Assembly (NCBI GenBank): GCA_036925085.1
Contig: JAUPFP010000049.1
Coordinates: 868,001 to 932,000, forward strand
From: Brachycybe producta
Lineage: Eukaryota > Arthropoda > Diplopoda > Playtdesmida > Andrognathidae
DNA length: 64,000 bases
Direction: 5' to 3'
The notes below the pieces were generated by a model. The model was not told the origin of the DNA, made no database searches, and was given only the letters and a program-made list of their open reading frames with translations. A program made the translations under genes and the position numbers. Positions 1 to 12,300 of this stretch are shown in pieces. The stretch's first letter is position 1, and every line of letters begins with the position of its first letter.

Positions 1-134
1 TGCATATTTTTTTTTACGGCTAAATCTAAATTTAGCAACGATACATTATGCAGTGTGATTGCATGCTTCTAAAAAGCAAAATGACCTCACAATATAGATT
101 TAAGTAAAAGAAATTCTTCCGGTTATCTGTTTAG

Positions 135-1189
135 TAACCTGTGGTACTTCGATCCTTCCGTGCTGACGACTTTCTCTATCTTGGGCATCGTCGCTTGCGT
201 CATCGATTACCTCGTTCCCACTTTGTCAGCCAACTTCTTTGATCCCGAGAAATGGTATCTTTCGTGATTGATTTCAAACGGTTACATCATTTAAACCATC
301 TTCTTACGCAGGACGGCTGCTAAGGAACGTAAATACGAAGACATTTGCAAAGGAATTGTCAAGACCTGGGAATATGTCGAGTCGTTTCATTCGACGATGT
401 CGCACCTCAAGGAAAACAAACCAAAGATTGTTAGTATCGATCACAATCACTTCTATATATTCTTTTACGTACTCCAAAAGTAATTTTGTTTTTCTAGTAT
501 TTTGTTGCGGTTTTGTCGATTTTGGTCTTCTTTGCTTGGTTGGGGAACCTAATGGACAACTTGTTGCTCACTTTCTTATTGGGTAACGAACGGTCTTTTA
601 ATATGTAGTGAATTGTAGTCATTGCAAAATACACATGAAGTGTTTTCATGTTTATAGTTGCAGTTCACATGCTTTATATATAATATTATCACGGAGGGAC
701 CAATACGTTTTTAGTTATAAAAAATGCTCATATAAATACATGTATTTGATTAAGGAATTATGGAAATGTGAGGTGACAACATTGGCAACTCAGTAGAGGG
801 GTAGAGTTTCGTTTTTTTTTTTTAAATTTGAAATACAGTTGGTGTTTGGTTTTTTTATGATTTTAATGACATTTTTAATTTTAAAAATTTTGTTGGCAAT
901 CGGTTTGGGTAAGTCTTGATAATATTTCAACAAATACTTCTTTGGGGTTATGGTCACCTTTTAAGAAGTGCAAAGTGATAGCCAACTATAAATGCAACAT
1001 GATGAACGGGCGTTATGAATCATAATCACAGCTGGTGATCACTTTTGTTTTTCTTCTTCTTCTTCTCTAGTTTGTTTTGCCATTCTCTTGCCCGGTTTGA
1101 AGCATCACGGTATCTTAAAACAGTATTTGGCGCGTTTGGCCGTCGCCGTTTCGCAAGCGATCGGAATAAAGAAACAAAAGAAAAACTGA
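135..1189 (+). CDS. ARL6IP1: ARL6IP1-like ER membrane-shaping protein, 5' end outside window
   Basis: Exons 135-254, 312-429, 498-582 and 1071-1189 join in phase with GT-AG borders and give 147 codons including the TGA stop; the first base completes a codon from an exon left of the window. The protein carries the ARL6IP1 landmarks in order: DPSVL, then DYLVP, the soluble loop KWTAAKERKYEDIC..IVKTW, KENKPK, a second hydrophobic hairpin beginning YFVAVLSILVFFAWLG, then LLPGLKHHGILKQYL and a lysine-rich tail ending KKQKKN. ARL6IP1 is a reticulon-like hairpin protein that shapes tubular ER. The hydrophobic segments and dibasic tail seen here fit that role. The first exon(s) and start codon are missing. 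The 488 nt third intron has no exon that fits. Identity is by remembered family pattern. Confidence 0.9.
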
Positions 1190-4100
1190 ACAATCTGGAT
1201 CCAGTTTTCAAATCGATGTCTTGCGTGAATTTTTTTGTCGCTCTCTATTTCTATATTCGAATGTTTGCTACCTTTTAAAAGAAATTAATATTTAAATGTG
1301 TTGTAAATTGTAGCATATTTTAAACAATTTTAATCGTTTATTACACTTTTAACAGTAGCTATAGTGTATTTTCAACATTAATTTTCATCGTTTCTTACCA
1401 TTTTTGCATTGTAATTTATAACTCATAGCATATTTTACAATATTAATGAACAAACTGTTATTATTTATATTCATTTTTAGTATTCTGTGTAAAGAATTGA
1501 TTTGGAATTTTAATGTTTGTAAACTGAATTTTACGATACGATAGTCATTTCAGTGAAAGAGTGAGTATAAATTATTTTAAAGTCAAAACACGAATTCCGG
1601 GGAAACTAATTTTAACTATATTTTTAGTTACACTTTATTTGCACTCCAAAAATTAACTGCAATTACATAACCAACGTTAAAGTTAACTGCAGACAAGATA
1701 GAAGTTGTATAGTTGTGTGTTTCCATTTTTAAAACACCTGTGTTGAAATTATTTGGTGTCACTTCCTGTTTGGCTTTGCTTTCTATTAAACAGTAGTGCA
1801 TTTTGTGAACTGATTCATTCAAAAAAGTGAGGGCTCTCACTATCCGCCATGTTGTTTGTAGGTTAAATTTGTTTGAATGAAGGAAGTGACATATTTGACC
1901 ATTCAATAATGTGGTTGAGCACATTGTGTCAATGCATTTGAAAATGTAACAGTGGTTACTGTAACCACATTTGTTCAAACTAGAAAGTTAACTATGGTTA
2001 TTTTTTTAACTGCAGTAAATTTTAGCAGTGTAAATTAACGATGTATTTGGGTAGGAAATCTATGGTTAGGTTAAGTTCAACAATTTATAACTAATTTTGA
2101 CTGGGGGAAATGACCAGTTTTAATTAGTTTTTGCTAGTTACAACTAGTTTTCCAAGAATTATATATACAACATGCTTGTTAAGTCAGCAAGAAACCTTTA
2201 TGAAGGAAAGTTTGAACAAGAGCTAAAAAAAAAAAGAAAATTGATCTAGAACTAAACTCAACAAAAGTTAAATTAACGATTATGTTGAATAAAATAAGAG
2301 TTAAAATTGATGCAGTATAACTTTACACTTAGTTGATTTAATTTTATAAGTTACTATGAATAACTAGGACCAATAAATAGATCTGCTTAGCATTGTTCAA
2401 ATTACTGTTCATTGGAGCCAAGACGCCTAGTCATTCACCCTCACTAGTAATTACGTAGGGTTGTATTCTTAATGAACGCTTAGTCAAAGCTAATGCCAAA
2501 CTCATGAACTCTTGATAGGAAATTTCATGTAAAGTTCGTGAATTTAGCTCTACCTTTGCCTTAGCAATTACAGTGTTAAGAATGCATCCCTTAATCTTGA
2601 AAAAATTATGATGTTCTACAGTAATTATATCAAATCGATAAGTGTCTTATGGTGACGAAAACATTACAGAAAATTAGTGGCCTTGTCATTAACCTCTAAG
2701 AACAATAACTCGATATAACGTAGTTGACCAAACTATAGCTTTGTAAAAAAAAAAGCCCTTTTACATTTACATTGACTCCAATGATGACTTGGAGAACAAT
2801 TATTTGATTAATGATACAATCTTCGAAAACGCAGAAACGCATGTTTGAAATAATGCGCCACGTCATTAATTTTCTATTACATTTTCAGCACCTAAAATAC
2901 ATTCATCTAACCAGAACTAACGGCCATATTCTACTAAGTTGCTTAAGACAAAGCGAAGTTTAGAAATTCGCCACAGACTCTCCGTGGAAAATGTTGTGAA
3001 GGTCATAGTTTATTAAGCAACGTTTTAGAATATGGGGATTCATCATAAATATTTACTAGAAGTATATCCACAAGACTAGAAAAATATCTAAAGCCAAGGT
3101 CCCACATGAAGAAAAATCGCGCTGAAAATATAATGTATAATTTAATTCTAATCAACTTTTTTTTTACAGAAAGTAAGCTGAAATTATTGCAGAATTACAA
3201 TTTATCAGACAATAACAAGGCGTCCTTCAGACTCATCATTCTTGTTGTCTTCTCCTATTGTAAACTCCCCTAATCTAAAATATCCTTGAAGCATTTCCTG
3301 AATATTTTTTTATTTCTATTTGTATTTTCAGCGTTTTTTTCTTTCTCCATGCATATGAGCGTAACAGTCGTATTCAGAAAGATAATTAAAGCGAAATTTA
3401 AAAGTAAAAATAAATAAATCGCTCATTTTCAATAACAATGCCATTGGCATTGTTGAAAGGGAAGTCAAATTGTAGCCTTATTATCGTAATAGTTCAGATA
3501 TAATTTGCGTACTGAACATTTTATGTGGATATGACGATGATTTCTTAATGTTGTTTTTTAAATTTTAATTGTTGTTTTTTTTCCATAAAAACGATTTAAC
3601 TCATTTTTGTTTTTTCTGTTATAACACTGAATATTTTACTTTTGTTAAATATCTTTTGTCAAAAAATATATATATCTAATGTTTATAATCAAAATATGCT
3701 AAATTGTTTCGATGAATTCACGTCAGCTACTAAGCTAACTTCCTTTTTAAACTCTTATAATATTTGTATTTGTATGCGCTCATGGAAACAGTTTCTTTTA
3801 AGCTGTTTACAGACGGTCAATTCTGACTTGTCCATCCTTTGATTTTCATTTGAAATTTTATAATCTTTTTTAACTAATTACTCATATTTCTATCATTGCA
3901 AATTATTACGATTTAAATGCATGTCCCCACGCCCAGGATTGACAAGCTAGAATTGACAGTCTGTACCGGGCTTTATTGTGCATCAAGCATAAATGAACAA
4001 ACTGTAAAGCTATATAATAATGAAACTAAAAACACAGTACAAACTCGCGACAATTTTCAACCTTGCAACTAGTTGCTCGTAGAAGTTGTATTGGACATGT

Positions 4101-4342
4101 TATCCACTTATGATTTTATCATCTTATCATAATTTTCATTTTAACTATTAGTGTCAGTAACAATTAAGAACGTTTATTATGTAGATTATAGAGAAAGTGC
4201 CGAACAACTGATTCCGTGTTATTATTATATGTATGATTGTATGTATTATTTGTGTGTATTTGTATAAACGATATTTATAACCATTCTAAAATAAAATGCT
4301 TGAAATGCTCCAAAATGTAATCATCAAAGAAATTATCATATA
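1190..4342. other. AT-rich spacer, no gene recognised
   Basis: No open frame here resembles a known protein; the frame at 1628-1978 on the minus strand has no splice support or recognisable motif. Two loose inverted repeats stand out. One runs about 1597-2154, with GGGAAACTAATTTTAACT at the left and a similar complement ending AACTAGTTTTCC at the right. The other is 2922-3040, with CCATATTCTA..TTGCTTA at both ends in opposite orientation. Both look like small non-autonomous DNA elements. The stretch 4200-4340 resembles a 3' untranslated or LINE-flank sequence, but nothing in it proves that. Confidence 0.5.
2921..3041. repeat. Small terminal-inverted-repeat element (MITE-like)
   Basis: The left arm GGCCATATTCTACTAAGTTG continues with CTTA, and its near complement TAAGCAACGTTTTAGAATAT lies at the right end, giving about 22 bp inverted termini around a core of roughly 75 bp. 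No target duplication is clear. Confidence 0.5.
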
Positions 4343-5338
4343 CAAAGGTACAAAGGTGTACCCCAAGGTACTGTGTCTTCTCCCACGTTGTTTACATTTT
4401 ATATAAGAAAGATGGTGTCCTTTTTACAGTTTTCCTCTTGTTTCTTATATGCAGATGATGTATGTTTATTGGCTAATGTATCTAGTCCACAAGATTTATT
4501 TAATCTACAAAACGATATAGACTCACTAGTTGGGTATTTTCACTCATTGAAAATGAAAATTAACCCGGATAAGTCTAGGATACTATGTTTTGGTAAGGTA
4601 CCGAGTTTTGATGTTTTAATAACTATAAATATGTCTCAAATAGTGGTTGTAGATGAATTTAATTATTTGGGGTTGTACATTGATACAAAATTAAATTTTA
4701 AATACCATTTGTCCTTTGTTAAACGCAAGTTATTTGGTACTTGGCGATATCTGATGTTGAGATATAAGCATGTACCAGGAACAGTTAAAGTAAATCTTTA
4801 TTCCTTCTATATATGCCCTATTATGGAATATGCTTTAAATATATATGCTAATAGCCAAAATATTATTAATAAATTGGAATCTTTACAATTAAAATTTTTA
4901 ATTATGATTTATTATCCTATTAAGTGTAGTTATATTACCCATTTGGGGAATTCATCACTTCAATCTATTAGGCATAGAATGGTGGTTAAAATAGCAGATT
5001 TTGGTAGACTTATTGTGTTGGGTCAATGCACACCTTATTTGAGTAGTTATTTTAATGTAAGGAAAACATTCAGACATGGTTATATGATTGATTTGTTAAA
5101 TCCTAAAACAAAGCTATTAGAGAATGCCTTAATGATTCGTATACCAAAAATTTGGGCTGCTTTATCTTGTTCATCCAGATCAATTGTATCTAAGAATTTG
5201 TTTATATCAAGTGTAATTTTGGATTTGGATCAAGGTTTGATTGACGTTATTTTTTAAATATAATGTATATTATACATATTTATAATTGTTGAATATTTTC
5301 TGTCTTGTTGATTTGTATTACTTTTATACCAATAAAGG

Positions 5339-5370
<32 letters not shown>
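4343..5370 (+). mobile_element. 5'-truncated non-LTR retrotransposon (LINE) with poly(A) tail
   Basis: An open frame running to the TAA at 5255-5257 encodes the C-terminal half of a LINE reverse transcriptase. It starts at the conserved GVPQGTVSSPTLF motif (about 4355), passes through the catalytic FLYADDVCLLA box near 4447-4480, the DKSRILCFGK and FNYLGLYID motifs and the thumb region. The frame has no internal stop. Downstream come AATAAAGG and an A tract (5344-5370), consistent with target-primed insertion. The fingers, the endonuclease and ORF1 are absent, so the copy is dead on arrival. The clade (CR1/Jockey-like) is not resolved, and no target-site duplication was found. Confidence 0.88.
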
Positions 5371-5373
<3 letters not shown>

Positions 5374-5397
5374 AAGTTAAGGCTGAGGGCTTTAGTC

Positions 5398-5660
5398 TAG
5401 TGTTTCTCAAACATTTCCTAATTGCGGCCCACTATAAAAGGCCTATTGAGCAAGCACTGGTGCAAATAGACATGAGCCAGTAATGGGGTAACATTCTGTT
5501 CGCCTTATATTCGAGCACAGTGGCAATTCTATCAGAGTAATTGTTGACTTAGCAGACTATAATCTGTTTTTTTTTTTGTAACTTCCATTCTGACAGTTGG
5601 AATGTAAAAAATATTTTGTCTTTATGGTTCCGTCTGAGGACCACAGTTTGAGAAACACTG
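5398..5660. mobile_element. Non-autonomous hAT-type element (MITE), 263 bp
   Basis: Termini TAGTGTTTCTCAAAC and GTTTGAGAAACACTG are inverted copies differing at the first base. They have the CAGNG start typical of hAT elements. The flanking 8 bp are CTTTAGTC (5390-5397) and CTTTAGAG (5661-5668), a 6/8 match with the expected hAT duplication length. There is no coding capacity. Confidence 0.8.
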
Positions 5661-5668
5661 CTTTAGAG

Positions 5669-6310
5669 TGTTAAAATTAGAGAGGGTCGAATAGTATCCG
5701 TGACTACATTGAAAACTAGACAGTATTTGAGATTTCGAATATAACGTCAACAAGAGAAATTTGAATACCTCAAACCAGTAAAGGCAAGGCTGTCTTCGTC
5801 GCGGCGTTGAAGAACTACAGCCGAGTGATCGTGATTTTCATCTCTATTTCGTTTGCACTAGTTTATGGTTAAACTCAAACGTGTATTAGTGCTATCATTT
5901 ATTTAATTAATAAATAAGTGATATTTATTAATAATTTTAAATAACTATTTGAAAGTATTCGAGATCTGGTTAATATTTGAATTCGAGAAGAGTGTTATTC
6001 GCCCCATCTTTATTAAAAACAATGAATTTTAATTTTTTTTCTCTCTCAGCACATTCAAGTTAGATGGCGTATGTTATTAAACTTGGTTTATTAATTTGTT
6101 AACGATCAAAACTAAATTCACAACTAGTAATTTGAAAACATTTAAGAAAGTTCCTTGCACCGTTTTTCTAAGATAAAAATACTGTTCGTTTTTTTTTTAA
6201 GATCCACTAAAATTAATGATCATTAATAATATATGTTCTCTTTTATATAAATTATAATTATATATCATAGTGTTAAATTTCAATTTTTTTTTACAATTAA
6301 ATATCCTTTC
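5669..6310. other. MAO 3' flank, no separate gene
   Basis: This AT-rich sequence lies between the hAT-like element and the MAO stop codon. On the minus strand it is the expected MAO 3' untranslated region; an AATAAA-type signal on that strand is present around 6087-6092. No other feature was recognised. Confidence 0.4.
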
Positions 6311-9300
6311 TCACTCTACTCCCTGAAACATGTAAAACAATATTAATATGTTGAAAATCACAGAAACCAAGATCACCATGTTATGATGTGAAGTTTGTTT
6401 AAGGGTTTGAATGTTCGAAGAATGTTTCACCACATAAACTGTATCTCTAAGATCCTTAATAGATAAAAGATTAGGACGCAAATGATAAAGGACCTCCTTA
6501 GCAGCTCTACGACCGGCCTGGACGGCTCCGCTCATATAACCGCACCAGACGGTGGCCGTTTCGGTGCCGGCCCAATGAATTCTAGCACATGACACACATC
6601 ATTACATCAGCACGCTTATTATACAAACGATAATTCAAAATGAATCATGATTCCATTTTAAGATGTATCTTACCGTCCCAATGGTGTTCGAAAATGATTT
6701 GTTACATATTCCATTATTCCTGGAACTCCGACATTAACTGGACAACCACCGATAAATGGTTCCTCCGACCACAACTAGAACCAAACAAAATATATTTTAA
6801 CAGAAAAAAGAAAAGTTACAAGAATTCACAATTTCAGGGAAAAACACCTTCTCGGAATAGTCTAACGGTGACAATGCTTCGTCTCCGAAAAACTTCGCCA
6901 ATGATTTTAGAACGATAAGTTTACGCATTTCAGCCTTAAATGAAAAAAATAATAATTAAATCATCGCTTCGAAAAACACAATTTTAATTATAGACAGTTA
7001 ACATGTAACCAGATAAACTTTAAACACAATTTCAGCACAAATGCAGATTTAGCTTTTTATTTTAAAAACAACTTTTAAAAAGATATTTAAAAATTTAACA
7101 TCTTAAGTTGACTGAAAAGCTCAAACGTGTGAAGAAGAAAACTGAAAGAGTTTTAGAAACCAGAAGAGTAACCCCAGCACTGTGACAATTTCGAATTTTA
7201 ATTATTTTTAAAATATGCTTCTAAAAAGCTACAAAACTAATCTCTGCATTTACATCCAAGTAAAGTTTACTTCGGTTTCATCATAGGCCTATTTTAAGTC
7301 AACCTTACAGGTTTGCTACACCATTGAGTCGCATGTTTGCCTCCGAAGAAACCAACCAAAGCAGGGCTGCCGTTACACGTCGTGGCATCGTACACAACCC
7401 CGACAGGTCCACTGTCGCAGTCATCGGTTACTTTAGGACCACCGTTGCTTACTATCTCCCCGGAATAACCTTTCTCTCTCCAAAATGGTTTGCTATAAGT
7501 TACGACATATTTAGATAAATGTCCAATTGGCATATTTGCCATGAGCAATCGTCTCTTCTCTGGAAGCACAGGATTGAATTCTATATTCGCTAAAATAGAA
7601 AAAAAAAGACACATACAAGAATCGGGTAGAATTTTAATACAAATGAACGCAAAACGTACAAAGCAGATGAAGTGGAATGGCCATTATTAGGTATCGCGAT
7701 ACAAATGTTACTCCACCAGATGTAACGACACCCACGGCGTGTCCGTTGTTACCCTCTGGATTCTGGAATATCCTCGTAACAGGCGACGAAAGTAGGATGT
7801 TTTCTTTGCCAATGATTTTGGCTAAACTGTGAATTACTTCCGATGCGCCACCCTAATTGCAAAAACAAGACAAATTAAGGCGTTTTGTTTGTCATTACGA
7901 AAAAATACAAATAAAAGAAAACATAAGACTAGAACTCTCGGTAATTCAACTTATAATGCGCTTGAAAAAACATAAGACATTGAAAGTTTTTAGAAAATTG
8001 AAAAATAAGTGAATTATACCTGCCTCATCATAAGAATAAGCATGTGACGGCATAGAAAGTGACAAAAAAAAATTAGGATTGTGTCACTTAAGTGTCCTTT
8101 TGTTTAAACTTTTGAAAACGTTTGATATCATCTCTTTTTTTATGTGGTCAATCCCTATGACATCACAATCTTAGGATGAGGCAGATATACGTATGGTATT
8201 TTTAGGGATGGGCCATTCGAATCCTCGAATCTTGACAAAACTCGAATCCTCACACTTTTTTCGTCTTTCGAATCTTTTGAATCCTAACCTTAAAAAAACT
8301 GTTAAACACTTTGGTAAAATTAGTTTTAACTCCATTGACGTCCAATAGAAGCATTCACTAACAAAAACGGCGATTGTTATAATTTCGGCGGTACCCAGAT
8401 CACTAATATCACATACCTTGTGGCCTGACCCTGAGTGCCGCCACACTGTTTTTTATTATTAATATTTTAATATTTAATATTATTTCATTTATTTGTATCT
8501 TCTTAATGAATAACATAGGATTCTTATATGAGAGATTCGAGAACCTTTTAGGATTCGGATTCGAGAAAATTAAGGATTCGTCAAACCTCTAGTTTTTTCT
8601 TCATGTTGTTATTTAAGATATCTTTAAGAACTAATCTAGTTTACTGGCATTTTTCAAATGATCGAATACTGTGGCCTTTCTTCAAACTTGACTTAGCAAC
8701 AGTTAACTACGTCAACAGAGAGCATCATGATTGAAATAAAAGACCATCGTTGGTCTCTCGTAGCTGTTATTAATGAAATTATTTTATATTTTAATACATA
8801 ATTTTTCGTCTCTTCTACACATTGTTGGCATTCGAAAATGATTCAAAATGAAGCGAAACAGCAGCCAATTTGTTTGAAAGACGTTTTTTTAAAACTTATT
8901 TATGTTTCTATTGAGGCTTACTTAAAAAAGAGAAAAAAAATGATATAAATTACACTACAATAAGTGTGATATTTCTATTTTCTTTCATGTGTAATCCCCA
9001 TAAATATTTCAGTACTAACGAGCAAACGAGCAAAGTGAATTAAAAAAAAAATCAATAAAATGTATGGAATTGTTATCGCTTTAGTCCAGACTGTCCAGTG
9101 TTTCTTAAACTGTGGTCGATCGCGCCGGTGTGCCAGGTGCATCGGTGTTAAATTCACCTGTGCACAAAATTAAATTTACTCTTGTGTTTCATGGCACTTT
9201 ACGATCAATTCTCCCATATGAGGACATGAATTCCTACCCGCTAAGTATTAGTAAAGATATTAACATAATTATAAACTCGCAAAAGATAAAAAATTAAAAA

Positions 9301-12300
9301 CAATAATATACCAATAAAAATATTTTTTTCTGCAAAAAAAAAAAATATTCACTACATAAAACCCTTAAAACTACCAAACCTAACAGCACAAAGATGTAAT
9401 AATAGGTCCTTTCTTTCTTTTTTGTTAATATTAACAATAAAAAAGTAGGCTTCGGAAGTATGAAAAACGCACGCAAGTTGGGTGTGACAGCCATAATTAC
9501 TTTCGATTTGCAAACAAAGCAAAATAAGTTATAGAAAACAGCGAGTTACGCTTGCGTCAGACGCAAACAGTTGTTACATTGACGCAATCGTATCAAGAAA
9601 GGGGGGGGAAGACATTCAAATTGGTTTCATTCATAGAGAAGCGTTTCTCTCAAACATATGTAACTATTGTAATAAAAAGGCAAAAAAAAAATTCAATTGA
9701 TTACGAGGCCTTCACCTTAGTGGCATTGAAAGAAAAAAAGTTAATAGCCGATACATATGACGAACACCTACCGTCGCTTCATTTGCTAAACTATACAATA
9801 AGCAACTTTCGAAAATGCTACAAACTTATCATTAATTTGCCTAATTATCCATAAATTCGACACGAAACACAGTTTGTGTTGGTTAATAAACAAAACAAAA
9901 AACACAACATGACTCAATGTAACTAAAATCTATCAAATAATAATTAATATAAAAACAAAAGCCAAAATTTATATAAAAATACGAAGCGCATTTGTAAATA
10001 AGCAATTTACTCTGAATTTCGAACACTGCGCCGATTCCGAACCACTTTCCTTCAATTTATATCACATATAATCAAAAAACAAGTCTGAATAGTCGAGACT
10101 AATCACTCGAATCCGAATCGAATACGCGAGAAAAGCTCAAAAATATAAAATGAACAAATTAATCATTTGCATTTTTTTGGCCCTCATCATGTGCACTATG
10201 GCAAGTATTCTTCAAACGTATTCATTTAGCGCCAAAAAAAATCATCATTTTAATTTGCATTCATTTGAATATATTTAAAAATGCAGGTCTTTGCGGACTC
10301 CATAGATGAAGAGAAAACAGAAAAGACCTTAGAGCGTCGTTTTCAACCGTTAAATGGACAAGGAACTAAAAATGCAGTGCCAACTTCACCAAGTATCGAT
10401 ACTGGAATATTTACTAATATTATCAATTTTGTAATCGAGTTATTGGAAAAAATCTTTGGAAATTTATAGATACAGTATACTGTTTATGGCAATGTTCCAT
10501 TATTACTATCAATAACAACAAAAACCAGTCAAGTTTAATGTTAAAATTGTCGCTGTATTTTATTTCAACAAATAAACAGATAACAATAATATGAAAACAT
10601 CAGTTTTGTAGCTGTTTTTTTTTTTTCGTGTAAGTCTATTGCCTCGTTGACACCGAACGAAACCACATGTTTCGTCACCTGCAAACTTCGTTAGGAGTAA
10701 CATTAAGAACAACTTGCAACTGTTTTTTTTAGAAACTTGACCGGCATCTGACTCACTTCATTTAGTATTGTCACGAAGATTAATCTTAAAATAAAATTTT
10801 TATGAGAGTTTGAAAATGACCGACATCTAAGCAGACGATCGATGCTTAATTAGCAGCCGATAATTAGTTCTTTTTGTCCATAAAACATTTATTTTGAAAT
10901 ATACCAACAACATGAAAATACTATTGAGTGATAAAGCTCGTGCCTTTCTGGTATCGAAACGCTTTTTAATGAATTTATTTCCTTACGCTCAGGGTTTAAT
11001 TATATCAGTTGTTCCTAATCTGTCTTAAAATAAAATATTAGCGAGCATGTTCGCAAAAACAGATGCACTAAGTATGTATTAGTGTAGTTAGTGGTCACCA
11101 TCCAAACACTACAGAGATGGGCGGACTGGAATATCGGGCATTTTCCTGACAGCCCGTTTAGTTTGAGGGCCATTTTTTTCAATAAAGGGTCAATTTTTAT
11201 GATGAAACTCGGTAAAAGTTTAAAAATCGCACAAATAATAAAATATGGTTTCCAAAAAAAAGTAAAATGACACATTTTGGGTAAAAAAAAAATGAAAACC
11301 ACAAAAATATTTCGAAAGAAAAAAATTTGTTTGCTAGTTTCAGACTTTTTTTTAAATGTTTCTGCAAACTAGCAAAAGAAATTGACACTTTTAGTGTAAA
11401 CAAAAATGACAATAGAACCATGTGTCATTTTGATAAAAGAAATATGCTCACAATTAAAAGGAGTGGAGGTTCTAGTCATTTTCTGGAGTTTCTCACTTCC
11501 TTAGGGCCGGCAAATAATTTTCCTTGAGCCGTATTTTTTTCCCAGTCTGCTTTTGTACTAAGCGGTGACTGTTCATATGAATCTGCCGCTTTTAGTGGGT
11601 AAAGTAAGAAAAAGCAAAGTTAGATTAATTAATATGGGCAATACGCCCGTAATATTAACGAGTATACTGTAAAGCTTACACGTGAGCAGTGGCGTAGCTA
11701 GGGAACCGCCAGACCCGCAACTGAGGGGCGCAGGAGGTTTGGGGGCGCAAAAAACGAAATGAAAGTCGATGTATTTTCAAAAATAATTGAATAAATTAAG
11801 CAAGTGATTCCGAATCACTCGCTTAATTTAGTCAGTTATTTTCGAAAATAAATCGAATTTCATTTCGTTTATTGTGCATAGAATTTTTTTTAGGGGTACT
11901 ATTTTGATGAACAGCGGAACGGTCCAAACAACGGTACAAACAGTCGGAAAAATAGTAGGAACAGTCCGAAGGTTTGGTTTAGTAAAATTAAGTTGCTGCA
12001 GGGGGTTTGGGGGGACGCAGACCCCAACTTTTTTTTTAAGAATTAAAAATGAGTCCTTTGTTCCTACTGTTCCCTAATTTGTTCAATGGGAGGAACAGTC
12101 GGAAAAATGGACAAATTTGATTTAATAACGCTAAAATAATGGGGGCTGCGCCTCTCAGGCCCCCTGCAACGAACTTCATTTTACCAAACCTAACCTTCCG
12201 ACTGTTACTACTGATCCGCCATTCATCAAAATAGCATCTCCCCCCACCCAGTATAAGGCTAAGTGGAGGAGAACTTAAAGAGAGCGCAACGTTTTAAGCA

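Noticed and set aside
841..915. Possible extra ARL6IP1 exon ending LLAIGLG before GTAAG
   Set aside because: No acceptor upstream in the T-rich stretch, and joining 582 directly to 1071 gives the expected family sequence.
1628..1978. 116-codon minus-strand open frame in the ARL6IP1 downstream spacer
   Set aside because: No recognisable motif, biased composition and overlap with an inverted repeat; probably chance.
9096..9140. hAT-like start CAGTGTTTCTTAAACTGTGG
   Set aside because: No matching right end or duplication could be located, so it was not called as an element.
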